Notes under the pieces: generated by a model
The model's input: only the letters and a program-made list of their open reading frames with translations
The model's database searches: none
Told to the model about the DNA's origin: nothing
Made by a program: the position numbers and the translations under genes
Part shown: one piece after another, positions 26,919 through 35,491 of the stretch
How positions within the stretch are numbered: position 1 is the stretch's first letter
How the letters are laid out: each line of letters opens with the position of its first letter
Assembly (NCBI GenBank): GCA_947494675.1
Contig: CANLVP010000001.1
Location: 124,001-188,000 of the forward strand
Origin: an uncultured Paracoccaceae bacterium
GTDB taxonomy: Bacteria; Pseudomonadota; Alphaproteobacteria; Rhodobacterales; Rhodobacteraceae
Reading direction: 5' to 3'
Length of the DNA stretch: 64,000 nucleotides

Positions 26919-28106
26919 ATGTCCGAGACCATCCAAGCCAAAGCACAGGCCACCTTGGCCGAAGTTGAAAAAGTGACAGCCGTTGTGCTGGCCGAACCCA
27001 AGGGTGAGCTGATCACGCTTGAAGCTGCTGACGCGCCCACAAGTGCGGAGATCACGACCCGCATGGCCGAAATCGATATGGAAGACACCAATTCCATCGT
27101 TCGCTTTGGCTCTGGCGCGCAGGCCGAGTTGCAAGAGATCAGCCAATCCATGCTCGCCGGTGTGCGCAACAAGGACGTGGGCCCTGCTGGCGACAGCCTG
27201 CGCAATATTGTCAGCACGATCCGTGGCTTCTCGGTGAGTGAGCTGGACGTGCGCCGCAAGCGGTCATGGTGGGAACGCCTGCTGGGCCGTGCGGCCCCCA
27301 TGGCAAAATTTGTTGCGCGTTTTGAAGATGTTCAGGGCCAGATCGACAATATCACCGACGATCTTTTGAAGCATGAGCACGTGCTGCTCAAGGACATTGA
27401 ATCGCTTGATGTGCTTTACGACAAGACGCTCGAATTCTACGACGAACTGGCGCTTTATATTGCCGCAGGCGAGGCAAAATTGGCAGAGCTGGATGGCACA
27501 ACCATTCCCGCCAAAGAGGCCGAAGTGCAGGCCGCCCCCGAAGATCAGGGTGTGATGAAAGCGCAGGAACTGCGTGATATCCGTGCGGCACGTGACGATC
27601 TGGAACGCCGGGTGCATGACCTGAAACTGACCCGTCAGGTGACGATGCAGTCCCTGCCCTCGATCCGGTTGGTACAGGAAAATGACAAGTCGCTGGTGAC
27701 CAAGATCAACTCGACCCTCGTCAACACGGTCCCCCTTTGGGAAACTCAGTTGGCGCAGGCCGTCACCATCCAGCGCAGCGCAGAGGCAGCAGAAGCCGTG
27801 CGCGACGCCAATGACCTGACTAACGAACTGCTGACCGCAAACGCGAAGAACCTGCGTGACGCCAACAAGGTCATCCGCACCGAGATGGAGCGCGGCGTGT
27901 TCGACATCAACGCGGTTAAGCAAGCCAATGCGGATCTGATCGCCACGATCAACGAAAGCCTTGAGATCGCCGACGAAGGCAAGCGCAAGCGGGCCGAGGC
28001 GGAGGCCGATCTGCAGAAGATGGAACAAGAGTTGAAGGACACGCTGGCCAGCGCCAAGGCGCTGAAAACCGGCACCGGCGACACCATTGGCACGGCGGCT
28101 GGCTGA
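26919..28106 (+). CDS. TelA/KlaA toxic-anion resistance family protein
   Basis: 395 residues, almost all alpha-helical and coiled-coil, no membrane segment. Family segments seen: NSIVRFGSGAQAELQEISQS, MLAGVRNKDVGPAGDSLRNI, and the long helices QRSAEAAEAVRDANDLTNEL and VKQANADLIATINESLEIAD. The family includes KlaA of plasmid tellurite-resistance operons, with chromosomal members linked to envelope-stress and antibiotic tolerance. It starts 12 bases after XpaC and abuts the DUF2927 gene. Confidence 0.9.
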   Translation: MSETIQAKAQATLAEVEKVTAVVLAEPKGELITLEAADAPTSAEITTRMAEIDMEDTNSIVRFGSGAQAELQEISQSMLAGVRNKDVGPAGDSLRNIVSTIRGFSVSELDVRRKRSWWERLLGRAAPMAKFVARFEDVQGQIDNITDDLLKHEHVLLKDIESLDVLYDKTLEFYDELALYIAAGEAKLAELDGTTIPAKEAEVQAAPEDQGVMKAQELRDIRAARDDLERRVHDLKLTRQVTMQSLPSIRLVQENDKSLVTKINSTLVNTVPLWETQLAQAVTIQRSAEAAEAVRDANDLTNELLTANAKNLRDANKVIRTEMERGVFDINAVKQANADLIATINESLEIADEGKRKRAEAEADLQKMEQELKDTLASAKALKTGTGDTIGTAAG

Positions 28107-29066
28107 ATGGTGAATTGGCGCAAGAGTGGTTTGACATTGGGTCTTGCGGCCCTGACCACCCTTGCCGCCTGCACCGAAGAGATCCCCGTCTCAGCTCCGG
28201 TTGAGACGCGTCCGCAAACGCGGGTTGCCCCCCCGGCTGTGACCCCGGCCCCAAGTGCGGAAAGCGAGGCGCTGGCCACCTATTACCGTCGCCTGCAAAA
28301 TGATCTGCTGGCCCAAGGGCTGCTGCGTGGCGATGGCGGCGGGGCGGATACGGCCTTTACCGACACGATGCTGGCGCGAAACTTTGTGCGCATCGCGCTC
28401 TTTGATGAGTATGTCACCGACGGTGATTTCCTGCGCCCGCAAGCGACTGTTTCACGCTTGCGCCGTTGGGATCAGCCGGTGCGCGTATCTGTCGAATTTG
28501 GCCCCTCGGTCGCTAGTGACCAACGCAGGCAGGATCAGGCCAGCGTGTCGACTTATGCGGCCCGTTTGGGTCGCTTGACCGGTCAGTCGATCCGGATGAG
28601 TGAAAGCGCGCCGAATTTCCACGTTTTGATCCTCAATGAGGATGATCGCCGGGCATATGGCAACCGCCTGCGTGAAATTGTGCCTGGGATTTCAACGGGT
28701 TCGTTGAACGCGATCCTGAACCTGCCGCGCGATCAATTGTGCATCGTTGTGGCCTTTTCCGAGGGCGGATCGGCCAGCTATTCCAAGGCTGTGGCCGTCA
28801 TTCGCGCCGAGCACCCGCCGCTTTTGCGCACGTCCTGCATCCATGAAGAATTGGCCCAAGGCCTTGGCCTTGCCAACGACAGTCCACAGGCGCGCCCCTC
28901 GATCTTTAACGATGACGAGGAATTTGGCCTGCTGACCAGCCACGACGAATTGCTGCTGCAGATGCTTTATGATCCGCGACTGCAGACCGGCATGGCCCCC
29001 GCCGTCGCCGCCCCTATCGCACGCCAGATCGCGCGTGAAATCATGGCCCCTGGCCCACCAAGTTAA
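28107..29066 (+). CDS. DUF2927-domain lipoprotein
   Basis: 319 residues. N-terminal signal LTLGLAALTTLAACTEEIPV has a lipobox (LAAC), so it is a probable envelope lipoprotein. The DUF2927 core has RPTVSRLRRWDQPVRVSVEF-type start (QATVSRLRRWDQ), LCIVVAFSEGG and the Cys-containing SCIHEELAQGLGLANDSPQA then PSIFNDDEEFGLLTSHDE; HEE resembles a metzincin-like zinc helix though the second His is missing. Starts directly after the telA stop codon, so it belongs to the same transcript. Confidence 0.87.
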   Translation: MVNWRKSGLTLGLAALTTLAACTEEIPVSAPVETRPQTRVAPPAVTPAPSAESEALATYYRRLQNDLLAQGLLRGDGGGADTAFTDTMLARNFVRIALFDEYVTDGDFLRPQATVSRLRRWDQPVRVSVEFGPSVASDQRRQDQASVSTYAARLGRLTGQSIRMSESAPNFHVLILNEDDRRAYGNRLREIVPGISTGSLNAILNLPRDQLCIVVAFSEGGSASYSKAVAVIRAEHPPLLRTSCIHEELAQGLGLANDSPQARPSIFNDDEEFGLLTSHDELLLQMLYDPRLQTGMAPAVAAPIARQIAREIMAPGPPS

Positions 29067-29086
29067 CGACCAAAGGAGACACCCAA

Positions 29087-30184
29087 ATGGGCATCCTCGA
29101 CTTTCTTTCCGGCCAATTCATCGACGTTATTCATTGGACCGACGACACCCGTGACACCATGGTTTGGCGGTTTGAGCGTGAAGGCCATGAGATAAAATAT
29201 GGCGCTAAGCTGACCGTGCGCGAAGGTCAGGCGGCGGTCTTTGTCCACGAAGGGCAATTGGCCGATGTGTTCAGCCCCGGCCTGTATATGCTGGAGACCA
29301 ACAACCTGCCGATCATGACGACGTTGCAGCACTGGGACCACGGCTTCAAAAGCCCGTTCAAGTCAGAGATCTACTATGTCAACACCACCCGGTTTAGCGA
29401 CCTCAAGTGGGGCACCAAAAACCCGATCATGATCCGCGATCCTGAGTTTGGTCCAACCCGCCTGCGCGCCTTTGGCACCTATACCGTCAAGGTCCGCGAT
29501 GCCGCCGTGTTCCTACGCGAGATTGTGGGCACCGATGGTGAGTTCACGATGGACGAGATCAGCTATCAGATCCGTAACATCATCGTGCAGGAATTTAGCC
29601 GCGTGATCGCGTCTTCGGGCATTCCTGTGCTGGATATGGCCGCGAACACCGCTGATCTGGGCAAGCATGTTGCGTCAGCCATCGACAGCACCATCGCGGA
29701 GTACGGGCTGTCGATACCTGAGCTTTATATCGAGAACATCAGCCTGCCCGAGGTCGTCGAAAAGGCGATGGATGCGCGCACATCGCGCGGTCTTGCGGGC
29801 AATCTCGACGAGCATTTGAAGTGGAAAGCCGCCGAATCCATGACCTTGCAAGGCTCTGCCGCCGGGCAAGCGATGGGCATGGGTTTGGGCGCTGGCATGG
29901 GCATGCAGATGGCCAGTGGGCCATGGGGTGCCGCACCCGCCGTGACGGTGCCTGCCCCACCCCCGCCACCTCCGGTCGAACACGTCTGGCACATCGCCGA
30001 GGGCGGCAAGGTCACCGGTCCGTTTTCCAAAGCCGCCCTTGGCCGCATGGTCACCGAAGGCAAGCTGACGCGCGAAACAACCGTCTGGACGCAGGGCCAA
30101 GATGGCTGGATGGCCGCCGACGACGTGGCCGAACTGGCGCAGCTTTTCACCGTTTTGCCGCCGCCTCCGCCACCGGGCGCGTAG
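29087..30184 (+). CDS. SPFH-domain protein with C-terminal GYF_2 domain
   Basis: 365 residues. The SPFH (band-7, virion-core/YdjI-like) domain spans residues ~1-270: FSGQFIDVIHWTDDTRDTMV, AKLTVREGQAAVFVHEGQLA, and RAFGTYTVKVRDAAVFLREI. A Gly/Met-rich linker (GQAMGMGLGAGMGMQMA) and a PAPPPPPPVEH run lead to a GYF_2 (DUF4339) domain, VWHIAEGGKVTGPFSKAALG to GWMAADDVAELAQLF. YdjI-type SPFH proteins form membrane-linked scaffolds. Last gene of the TelA cluster; a short proline stretch ends the protein. Confidence 0.9.
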   Translation: MGILDFLSGQFIDVIHWTDDTRDTMVWRFEREGHEIKYGAKLTVREGQAAVFVHEGQLADVFSPGLYMLETNNLPIMTTLQHWDHGFKSPFKSEIYYVNTTRFSDLKWGTKNPIMIRDPEFGPTRLRAFGTYTVKVRDAAVFLREIVGTDGEFTMDEISYQIRNIIVQEFSRVIASSGIPVLDMAANTADLGKHVASAIDSTIAEYGLSIPELYIENISLPEVVEKAMDARTSRGLAGNLDEHLKWKAAESMTLQGSAAGQAMGMGLGAGMGMQMASGPWGAAPAVTVPAPPPPPPVEHVWHIAEGGKVTGPFSKAALGRMVTEGKLTRETTVWTQGQDGWMAADDVAELAQLFTVLPPPPPPGA

Positions 30185-30199
30185 CCATCTGGCCCAATC

Positions 30200-30673
30200 A
30201 TGACAACGGTCCGCAAAATCGACGCTGATACGGTTGTGCCGCTGCTTGATCTGGCGGTGCGACCGGACCAGGACGGCTTTGTCGCGCCGAATGCGGTGAC
30301 GATTGCGCAAGCGATGTTTGATGAGGCCGCAGAGATCTATGGCATCTATGACGGTGACACGCCGGTGGGTCTGATGGCATTCATCGACATGTCGCATCCG
30401 GCGGCAGAACTGGAAGAAAGTGACACGCCCGACAGCCTTTATCTGTGGCGTTTCATGGTCGATCACAGGTATCAAAAGCGCGGGCATGGCGATGCGGCCC
30501 TTGGTTTTTTTGACAAGATTGCGATGGAGCGGGGCCACACCAAAGTTGCGACCAGCGCGGTCCCCGGCCCCGGCACGGCCATTCCGTTCTATGAAAAACA
30601 CGGGTTTTCCCAGACGGGCCAGATTGACGATGGCGAGGTTGTTTTGGCAAAGTCCCTACACACGCAGGCTTGA
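30200..30673 (+). CDS. GNAT-family N-acetyltransferase
   Basis: 157 residues of a GCN5-related acetyltransferase. The acetyl-CoA site is FMVDHRYQKRGHGDAALGFF (R/Q-x-x-G-x-G/A form) near residue 90, and VPGPGTAIPFYEKHGFSQTG near the C-terminus. It starts 15 bases after the SPFH gene and may be read through from it. The acceptor substrate is unknown; spermidine acetyltransferase-like proteins have a similar layout. Confidence 0.85.
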   Translation: MTTVRKIDADTVVPLLDLAVRPDQDGFVAPNAVTIAQAMFDEAAEIYGIYDGDTPVGLMAFIDMSHPAAELEESDTPDSLYLWRFMVDHRYQKRGHGDAALGFFDKIAMERGHTKVATSAVPGPGTAIPFYEKHGFSQTGQIDDGEVVLAKSLHTQA

Positions 30674-30727
30674 ACGCATCCACGGCGCGCTTGAAACTTT
30701 TTAAGATACGCTCACGTGTATCCTGAC

Positions 30728-31300
30728 ATGCAAAACGCCGTCCCGATCTACGCGCGCCTATCGCAGCGCCTGCCGCACCGCCGCAGCTGGCTCAAGGCCA
30801 TGCACGCCACGATGATCCCGCTGCTCATCTGGTTCATCTTTGTGACCCCAGAGGACGTGCTGCCCTTTGGCCCCGCCGCATTTCAGTTCCATTCCGTGCT
30901 AGCGTTAATCTTTGTCACCCTTTCGCTGATCTGGATGGCCGACTACGCGCGGCGCGGATTGGCGGGCAGGCCGGGGCCAAAGCTTGGGCGGCGGGCGCGA
31001 ATACTGCACAAGGTTTTGAACACTGCGATCATCTGGGGCCTTTTTGGCGTCGCAATCACCGGGTTTCTGCTGGGGCTGACCTCCGAACGGTTGCTGAAGG
31101 CGGGTGGCTTTCTGCCGATTGCGCCACCGATGGGAATGCCGCAAGCCAATGAGATTATTGGCACATTTCACATTTACGAATTCTATCTTCTGGGCGGGAT
31201 CGTCGCCTGCCACGCCACGTTCCATATCTGGCGGCATCTGCGCCTGCGCGACAATGCGCTGCGCATCATGACGCCCAAGGTGCTGCACAAATACCTGTAA
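30728..31300 (+). CDS. Cytochrome b561-type membrane protein
   Basis: About 190 residues with four membrane helices. Candidate haem ligands are His in WLKAMHATMIPLLIWFIFVT, FQFHSVLALIFV, ARILHKVLNTAI and FHIYEFYLLGGIVACHATFH, the pattern of cytochrome b561/NiFe-hydrogenase b subunits. Start set at ATG 30728; an in-frame GTG at 30716 would add four codons. Probably moves electrons at the inner membrane; partner unknown. Confidence 0.82.
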   Translation: MQNAVPIYARLSQRLPHRRSWLKAMHATMIPLLIWFIFVTPEDVLPFGPAAFQFHSVLALIFVTLSLIWMADYARRGLAGRPGPKLGRRARILHKVLNTAIIWGLFGVAITGFLLGLTSERLLKAGGFLPIAPPMGMPQANEIIGTFHIYEFYLLGGIVACHATFHIWRHLRLRDNALRIMTPKVLHKYL

Positions 31301-31330
31301 CGCCCTGCGCCAGCTTGCTATCCATGGGCC

Positions 31331-32422
31331 ATGAACACGATCACCGAACATCGCTTTCCTTGTGACACCTGTGGGTCCGACCTGCGTTATGATCCCGGCG
31401 CGGATCATCTGACTTGCGATCATTGCGGAAACACCCAACCGATTGAGGCGGTGCGCCGCGCGTCAGGCGGTCTGCAAGAGCTTGATTTCAGGGCTGCCGT
31501 CAACAACACCCTGTCGGACGCCGAGATCGAAGAGACCCGCGTCGTGACCTGCCCCAATTGCAGCGCCACAACCGCCTTTGACCCCGACACCCATGCTGCT
31601 GAATGCCCGTTTTGCGCCACGCCCGTTGTGACCGACACGGGCACCCACCGGCATATCAAACCACGTGGCCTACTGCCCTTTGCGATGGACGAAAAACAGG
31701 CCCGCTCTGCGCTGACAGGCTGGTTGGGAAGCCTGTGGTTCGCGCCAAATGGTGTTCAAGACTACGCCCGCAAGGGCCGCGCCATGAGCGGGATTTATGT
31801 CCCCTATTGGACCTTCGATGCCGATACCAAATCGAGCTACACCGGCCAGCGCGGTGACGACTATTACGAAACAAAGACCGTGATGCGCGACGGCAAGCGG
31901 CAACAGGTGCGCGTGCGCAAGACCCGCTGGCGCGCCGCCCGTGGCCGTGTCGCCCGGTTCTTTGATGATGTGCTGGTGCTGGCCTCGCAATCTTTGCCCA
32001 AGAAATACACTGACGGGCTTGAACCCTGGGATCTGTCGGAGCTCGAGCCCTACAATCCCGAATACCTCGCTGGTTTCCGGGCCGAGGGCTATCAGATCGA
32101 GCTTGCCGACGGTTTTACCCAAGCGCGCGCCTATATGGACCGGATGATCCTGCGAGACGTGAAATACGACATCGGTGGCGACAGGCAGCGGGTGGCGAAT
32201 GTCAGCACGCAGATCAACGATGTGACGTTCAAACACGTGCTGCTCCCGGTTTGGGTCGCAGCCTATAAATACCGTGGCCGCACCTTTCGCTTTGTGGTCA
32301 ATGGTCGCACAGGTAGGGTGCAGGGCGAGCGTCCCTATTCGGCATGGAAGATCACGATTGCCGTCATCCTTGGTTTGATTGCAGCCTTGATCGCAGGCTT
32401 TGTTATCGCTAACAGCCAATAA
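31331..32422 (+). CDS. Zinc-ribbon membrane-anchored protein
   Basis: 363 residues. Two zinc ribbons lie at the N-terminus: CDTCGSDLRYDPGADHLTCD with HCG, and CPNCSATTAFDPDTHAAECP with FCA. A single membrane helix ends the protein (ITIAVILGLIAALIAGFVIA). The middle domain has GIYVPYWTFDADTKSSYTGQ and a long basic segment. Relatives are often labelled primosomal protein N'/helicase-like, but no helicase motif is present, so that label would be wrong. Role unknown. Confidence 0.8.
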   Translation: MNTITEHRFPCDTCGSDLRYDPGADHLTCDHCGNTQPIEAVRRASGGLQELDFRAAVNNTLSDAEIEETRVVTCPNCSATTAFDPDTHAAECPFCATPVVTDTGTHRHIKPRGLLPFAMDEKQARSALTGWLGSLWFAPNGVQDYARKGRAMSGIYVPYWTFDADTKSSYTGQRGDDYYETKTVMRDGKRQQVRVRKTRWRAARGRVARFFDDVLVLASQSLPKKYTDGLEPWDLSELEPYNPEYLAGFRAEGYQIELADGFTQARAYMDRMILRDVKYDIGGDRQRVANVSTQINDVTFKHVLLPVWVAAYKYRGRTFRFVVNGRTGRVQGERPYSAWKITIAVILGLIAALIAGFVIANSQ

Positions 32423-32441
32423 ACGAACGAAAGGTTCCGAC

Positions 32442-33347
32442 ATGATCCTCTGCTGTGGTGAAGCCCTTATCGACATGTTGCCGCGCACCTCGACCAAGGA
32501 CGAGGCGGCCTTTGCCCCGCACGCCGGGGGCGCTGTGTTCAACACCGCGATTGCGCTGGGACGTTTGGGCGAACAATCCGCTATGTTCACAGGGCTGTCG
32601 TCGGATCTTTTTGGTGATGTGCTGCGCGAAAAGCTGGCCGCAAGTCACGTGGACAGCACGCTGTGTCATGTCAGTGATCGGCCCACCACGCTGGCCTTTG
32701 TCAAACTGACCGATGGACAGGCGGAATACGCTTTTTACGATGAAAACACCGCCGGGCGGATGCTAACCGTCTCTGACCTGCCGGATGTGACCGCCGAAGC
32801 GTTGTTTTTTGGCGGCATCTCATTGGTCGTGGAACCCTGCGCCAGCGCTTATCAGGCGTTGATGCTGCGCGAGGCGCCGACCAAGCTGACGATGATCGAC
32901 CCCAACATCCGCCCCAGCTTTATCAAGGATGAGGCGAGCTATCGTGTGCGCCTCTCGGCGATGATGGCGGCAGCGGACGTGATCAAAACCAGCGACGAAG
33001 ACCTTGATTGGTTGACCGGTCAGCATGACATCCCCGCCCTGTTTGCCGCCACCGCCGCCAAGGTGATCCTGCTCACGCGCGGGTCTGAAGGCGTGACAAT
33101 CCACACCCGCGACGGTCAGGCCCATGTGCCCGCGCAAAAGGCGCAGGTGGTCGATACCGTCGGTGCAGGCGATACGTTTAACGCGGGTTTCCTGGCGGGC
33201 CTGGCCCGGTCTGGGCACCTCAATAAGGCTGCTTTGCCCGCCGCCTCGATGGACGATCTGATTGCCGCCGCAAGCCTTGGTGCCGCCGCCGCCGCGATCA
33301 CCGTCAGTCGCGCAGGTGCAAACCCACCGTGGCAATCTGAATTGTGA
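32442..33347 (+). CDS. PfkB-family carbohydrate kinase
   Basis: About 301 residues, ribokinase fold. N-terminal signature [12 protein letters not shown] and [20 protein letters not shown]; the C-terminal PfkB signature [18 protein letters not shown] holds the catalytic Asp. The GEALID start and the overall length resemble fructokinases or ketohexose kinases. Ends with a GTGA overlap on dtd. Start taken at ATG 32442 after an AAGG site. Confidence 0.9.
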   Translation: MILCCGEALIDMLPRTSTKDEAAFAPHAGGAVFNTAIALGRLGEQSAMFTGLSSDLFGDVLREKLAASHVDSTLCHVSDRPTTLAFVKLTDGQAEYAFYDENTAGRMLTVSDLPDVTAEALFFGGISLVVEPCASAYQALMLREAPTKLTMIDPNIRPSFIKDEASYRVRLSAMMAAADVIKTSDEDLDWLTGQHDIPALFAATAAKVILLTRGSEGVTIHTRDGQAHVPAQKAQVVDTVGAGDTFNAGFLAGLARSGHLNKAALPAASMDDLIAAASLGAAAAAITVSRAGANPPWQSEL

Positions 33348-33781
33348 GGGCGCTGATCCAGCGCGTCACCGACGCCTCTGTGACGGTAGACGATGAGGTG
33401 ATCGGACAGATTGGTCCCGGCCTGCTGATCCTCGTTTGCGCCATGCAAGGCGATACCGCTGCAGCCTCGGCCACATTGGCCGCCAAGATCAGCAAGCTGC
33501 GCATTTTCAAGGATGACGCCGGCAAGATGAACCTGAGCCTTGCGCAAACCGGTGGCAGCGCCTTGATCGTCAGCCAATTTACGCTGGCCGCCGATACCTC
33601 GCGCGGCAATCGCCCGGGCTTTTCGCAAGCCGCCCCACCTGCCGAGGGCGAAGCGCTTTATCAACAATTCATTGCCGATATGTCTGCTTTGGACATCCCC
33701 ACCGCCACCGGCCAGTTTGGCGCGGATATGGCGGTGCGCCTGATAAACGATGGCCCCGTCACGATCTGGCTTGAGACCTGA
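33344..33781 (+). CDS. dtd: D-aminoacyl-tRNA deacylase
   Basis: 145-residue homodimeric deacylase that removes D-amino acids (and Gly from tRNA-Ala) from mischarged tRNA. The active-site motifs are [17 protein letters not shown] (residues ~78-94) and [11 protein letters not shown] at the C-terminus (the Gly-cisPro motif). Starts at GTG 33344, overlapping the kinase stop by four bases. N-terminus [20 protein letters not shown] is typical. Confidence 0.95.
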   Translation: MRALIQRVTDASVTVDDEVIGQIGPGLLILVCAMQGDTAAASATLAAKISKLRIFKDDAGKMNLSLAQTGGSALIVSQFTLAADTSRGNRPGFSQAAPPAEGEALYQQFIADMSALDIPTATGQFGADMAVRLINDGPVTIWLET

Positions 33782-33806
33782 CAGGGCGCTTTCTTGACCT
33801 CAGCGG

Positions 33807-34952
33807 CTAGGAGGCGTCCGTGCAACTGGCAAAGCTGTCCGCCATGTTGCGCAGCAGGGTCGCGTAGAAGTCCGGGCCGTTGGCCACGTCCACACCCAAT
33901 GGGTCAATCGACATCACTTTCACATCGGTGCCCTCGGTCAGAGTATTGACCCAACCCGGCTCTGGCCCGACTTCGTAAAAGACGCATGCGACCTCACCCG
34001 CGACAACCTTTTCGCGAAGCTCTGCAAGATGCGCAGGCCCCAGCCCTTGGTCATCGGTGTCACTGACAAGGCCCACGCGCTCAAGCCCAAAGCGGTCTTC
34101 AAAATAGCCGTAGGCATCATGCGGCAGGATGTAGGGGCCCACGTCGGACAGCTGGCCTGCAATGGTCTCGGTCAAGTCTGCAAGTGCCTCTGCCTGTGCG
34201 GCGGCATTGCTGCGGTAGGTCGCGGCAGAATCCGGGTCCACGTCTGCCAAGGCTTCGCCAATTGCGACTGACCACGCCCCAGCGGCCACTGGATCAAGCC
34301 AGGCATGGGGATCGATCGGACCATGATCATGGGCATGTGCGTGATCGTCATGGTCGTCGTGATCTTCCTGGGCGTCTTCGCCCGCGTGACCATCGTGGTC
34401 GTCATGGCCCTCATGATCGTCGTGATCCGCATGGTCTTCATGATCGTCGTGGTTGTCATGATCTGCATGGTCATCATGATCATCGTGATCATCGTGATCA
34501 TCGTGATCATCGTGATCATCGTGATCATCATGTTCTGCATGGTCGTCATGGTCATCATGATCGTCATGGTCATCATGATCGTCGTGATCATCGTGATCAT
34601 CATGGTCTTCTTCATAGTTCGCGACTTCGCGTGGCTCCCAGCCGGGAACGTCCATCAAAGTGGTAATCTGCGCACTGTCCGCCAATGTCTCAATCGGGCG
34701 AGACATCCATGGGGTCAAAGCTTCGCCGACCCAAATCACGGCATCCGCTGACGACAGGCCAGCCGCATCCGAAGGGCGCATCGAAAAATCGTGTGGCGAA
34801 GCACCGGGCGGCAAGAGCGCTGCCACGTCGGCATCCTCAAGCGTCACACCCGCCACAAGCGCCTGCACTGGCGCGATATCTGTCACGACACGAAGCCCCT
34901 CAGCAGCGGCTGGCGCTGCCGATACGGCCAAAATCATAGTTGTTCGAATCAT
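33807..34952 (-). CDS. znuA: Zinc ABC transporter substrate-binding protein ZnuA with long His/Asp tract
   Basis: Periplasmic zinc-binding protein of 381 residues, unusually long. A short signal peptide (TTMILAVSAAPAAAEG) precedes the mature protein. Family parts: PPGASPHDFSMRPSDA (first Zn His), the acidic/His loop, GPIDPHAWLDPVAAGAWSVA (second His) and YILPHDAYGYFEDRFGL (third). The loop between the first two is expanded to roughly 95 residues of DHDD repeats. Divergent from zur with a Zur box in between, so zinc-repressed. Convergent with dtd. Confidence 0.93.
   Translation of the reverse strand: MIRTTMILAVSAAPAAAEGLRVVTDIAPVQALVAGVTLEDADVAALLPPGASPHDFSMRPSDAAGLSSADAVIWVGEALTPWMSRPIETLADSAQITTLMDVPGWEPREVANYEEDHDDHDDHDDHDDHDDHDDHDDHAEHDDHDDHDDHDDHDDHDDHDDHADHDNHDDHEDHADHDDHEGHDDHDGHAGEDAQEDHDDHDDHAHAHDHGPIDPHAWLDPVAAGAWSVAIGEALADVDPDSAATYRSNAAAQAEALADLTETIAGQLSDVGPYILPHDAYGYFEDRFGLERVGLVSDTDDQGLGPAHLAELREKVVAGEVACVFYEVGPEPGWVNTLTEGTDVKVMSIDPLGVDVANGPDFYATLLRNMADSFASCTDAS
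34335..34615. repeat. Low-complexity His/Asp-coding repeat inside znuA
   Basis: Imperfect repeat of units such as TGATCATCG and TCATGATCG that codes for (DDH)n on the minus strand. The plain GATCATCGT portion around 34480-34520 is nearly perfect, so copy number may vary by slippage. The encoded tract alternates Asp-Asp-His with Ala, Glu, Asn and Gly substitutions. Confidence 0.85.
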
Positions 34953-34993
34953 CGCGTCCCTCTTGCGCTGTCAATCGCCGCCGTGATACACTG

Positions 34994-35007
34994 TATGTTA
35001 TAACATA
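34994..35007. promoter_or_regulatory. Zur box between znuA and zur
   Basis: Perfect 14-bp palindrome TATGTTATAACATA within TGTATGTTATAACATAACA, lying between the divergent starts of znuA (34952) and zur (35021). Its ATGTTATAACAT core matches the A/T-rich Zur operators I know from alphaproteobacteria. It most likely lets zinc-loaded Zur repress both directions. Confidence 0.85.
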
Positions 35008-35020
35008 ACAAGACACCCAA

Positions 35021-35491
35021 ATGACCGCTCTCGGATTTTCCAATCACAACCACGCCTCCTGTATTGCCGCCGCAATGCAGTCAGCTGAGGCGACCTGCGA
35101 AAAGGCCGGGGTGCGCATGACCCCGGTGCGGCGACGTACGTTAGAGATCTTGTTGGAATCGCATGCGGCCATGGGGGCCTATGACGTGCTTGCCCGGCTT
35201 GATGCCGATGGCTTTGGGTCGAAACCGCCTGTCGCCTATCGTGCCTTGGGTTTTCTTGTTGAACATGGGCTTGCGCACCGGATCGAACGGCTGAACGCCT
35301 TTGTCGCCTGCGCCCACCCCGGTGCCGACCACGCGCCGGCCTTCATGATTTGTCGCAAATGCCGCAAGGTCGCCGAAGCACAAGACCGCCCCGACCGCCT
35401 GCAATCTGGTGCCACAGCCTCGGGCTTTAAAATCGAACAAACCGTCATCGAGGCCGAAGGCCTCTGCCCCGCCTGTCAGGACCCCGCATGA
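35021..35491 (+). CDS. zur: Fur-family zinc uptake regulator Zur
   Basis: 156 residues. DNA-binding domain from residue ~25 (MTPVRRRTLEILLESHAAMG, then KPPVAYRALGFLVEHGLAHR). The dimerisation part holds HPGADHAPAFMICRKCRKVA with CxxC and the C-terminal CPAC, the structural zinc site. The gene sits at the head of zur-znuC and overlaps znuC by four bases, and it carries the Zur box in its own promoter, so autoregulation is likely. Confidence 0.93.
   Translation: MTALGFSNHNHASCIAAAMQSAEATCEKAGVRMTPVRRRTLEILLESHAAMGAYDVLARLDADGFGSKPPVAYRALGFLVEHGLAHRIERLNAFVACAHPGADHAPAFMICRKCRKVAEAQDRPDRLQSGATASGFKIEQTVIEAEGLCPACQDPA

Noticed and set aside
24944-30184. Canonical tellurite resistance operon
   Set aside because: TerA, TerB, TerD, TerE and TerZ are absent; only TerC and TelA families are present.
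34172-34615. Met/Thr-rich open frames antisense or frame-shifted in the ZnuA repeat
   Set aside because: By-product of the GAT/CAT repeat in other frames.
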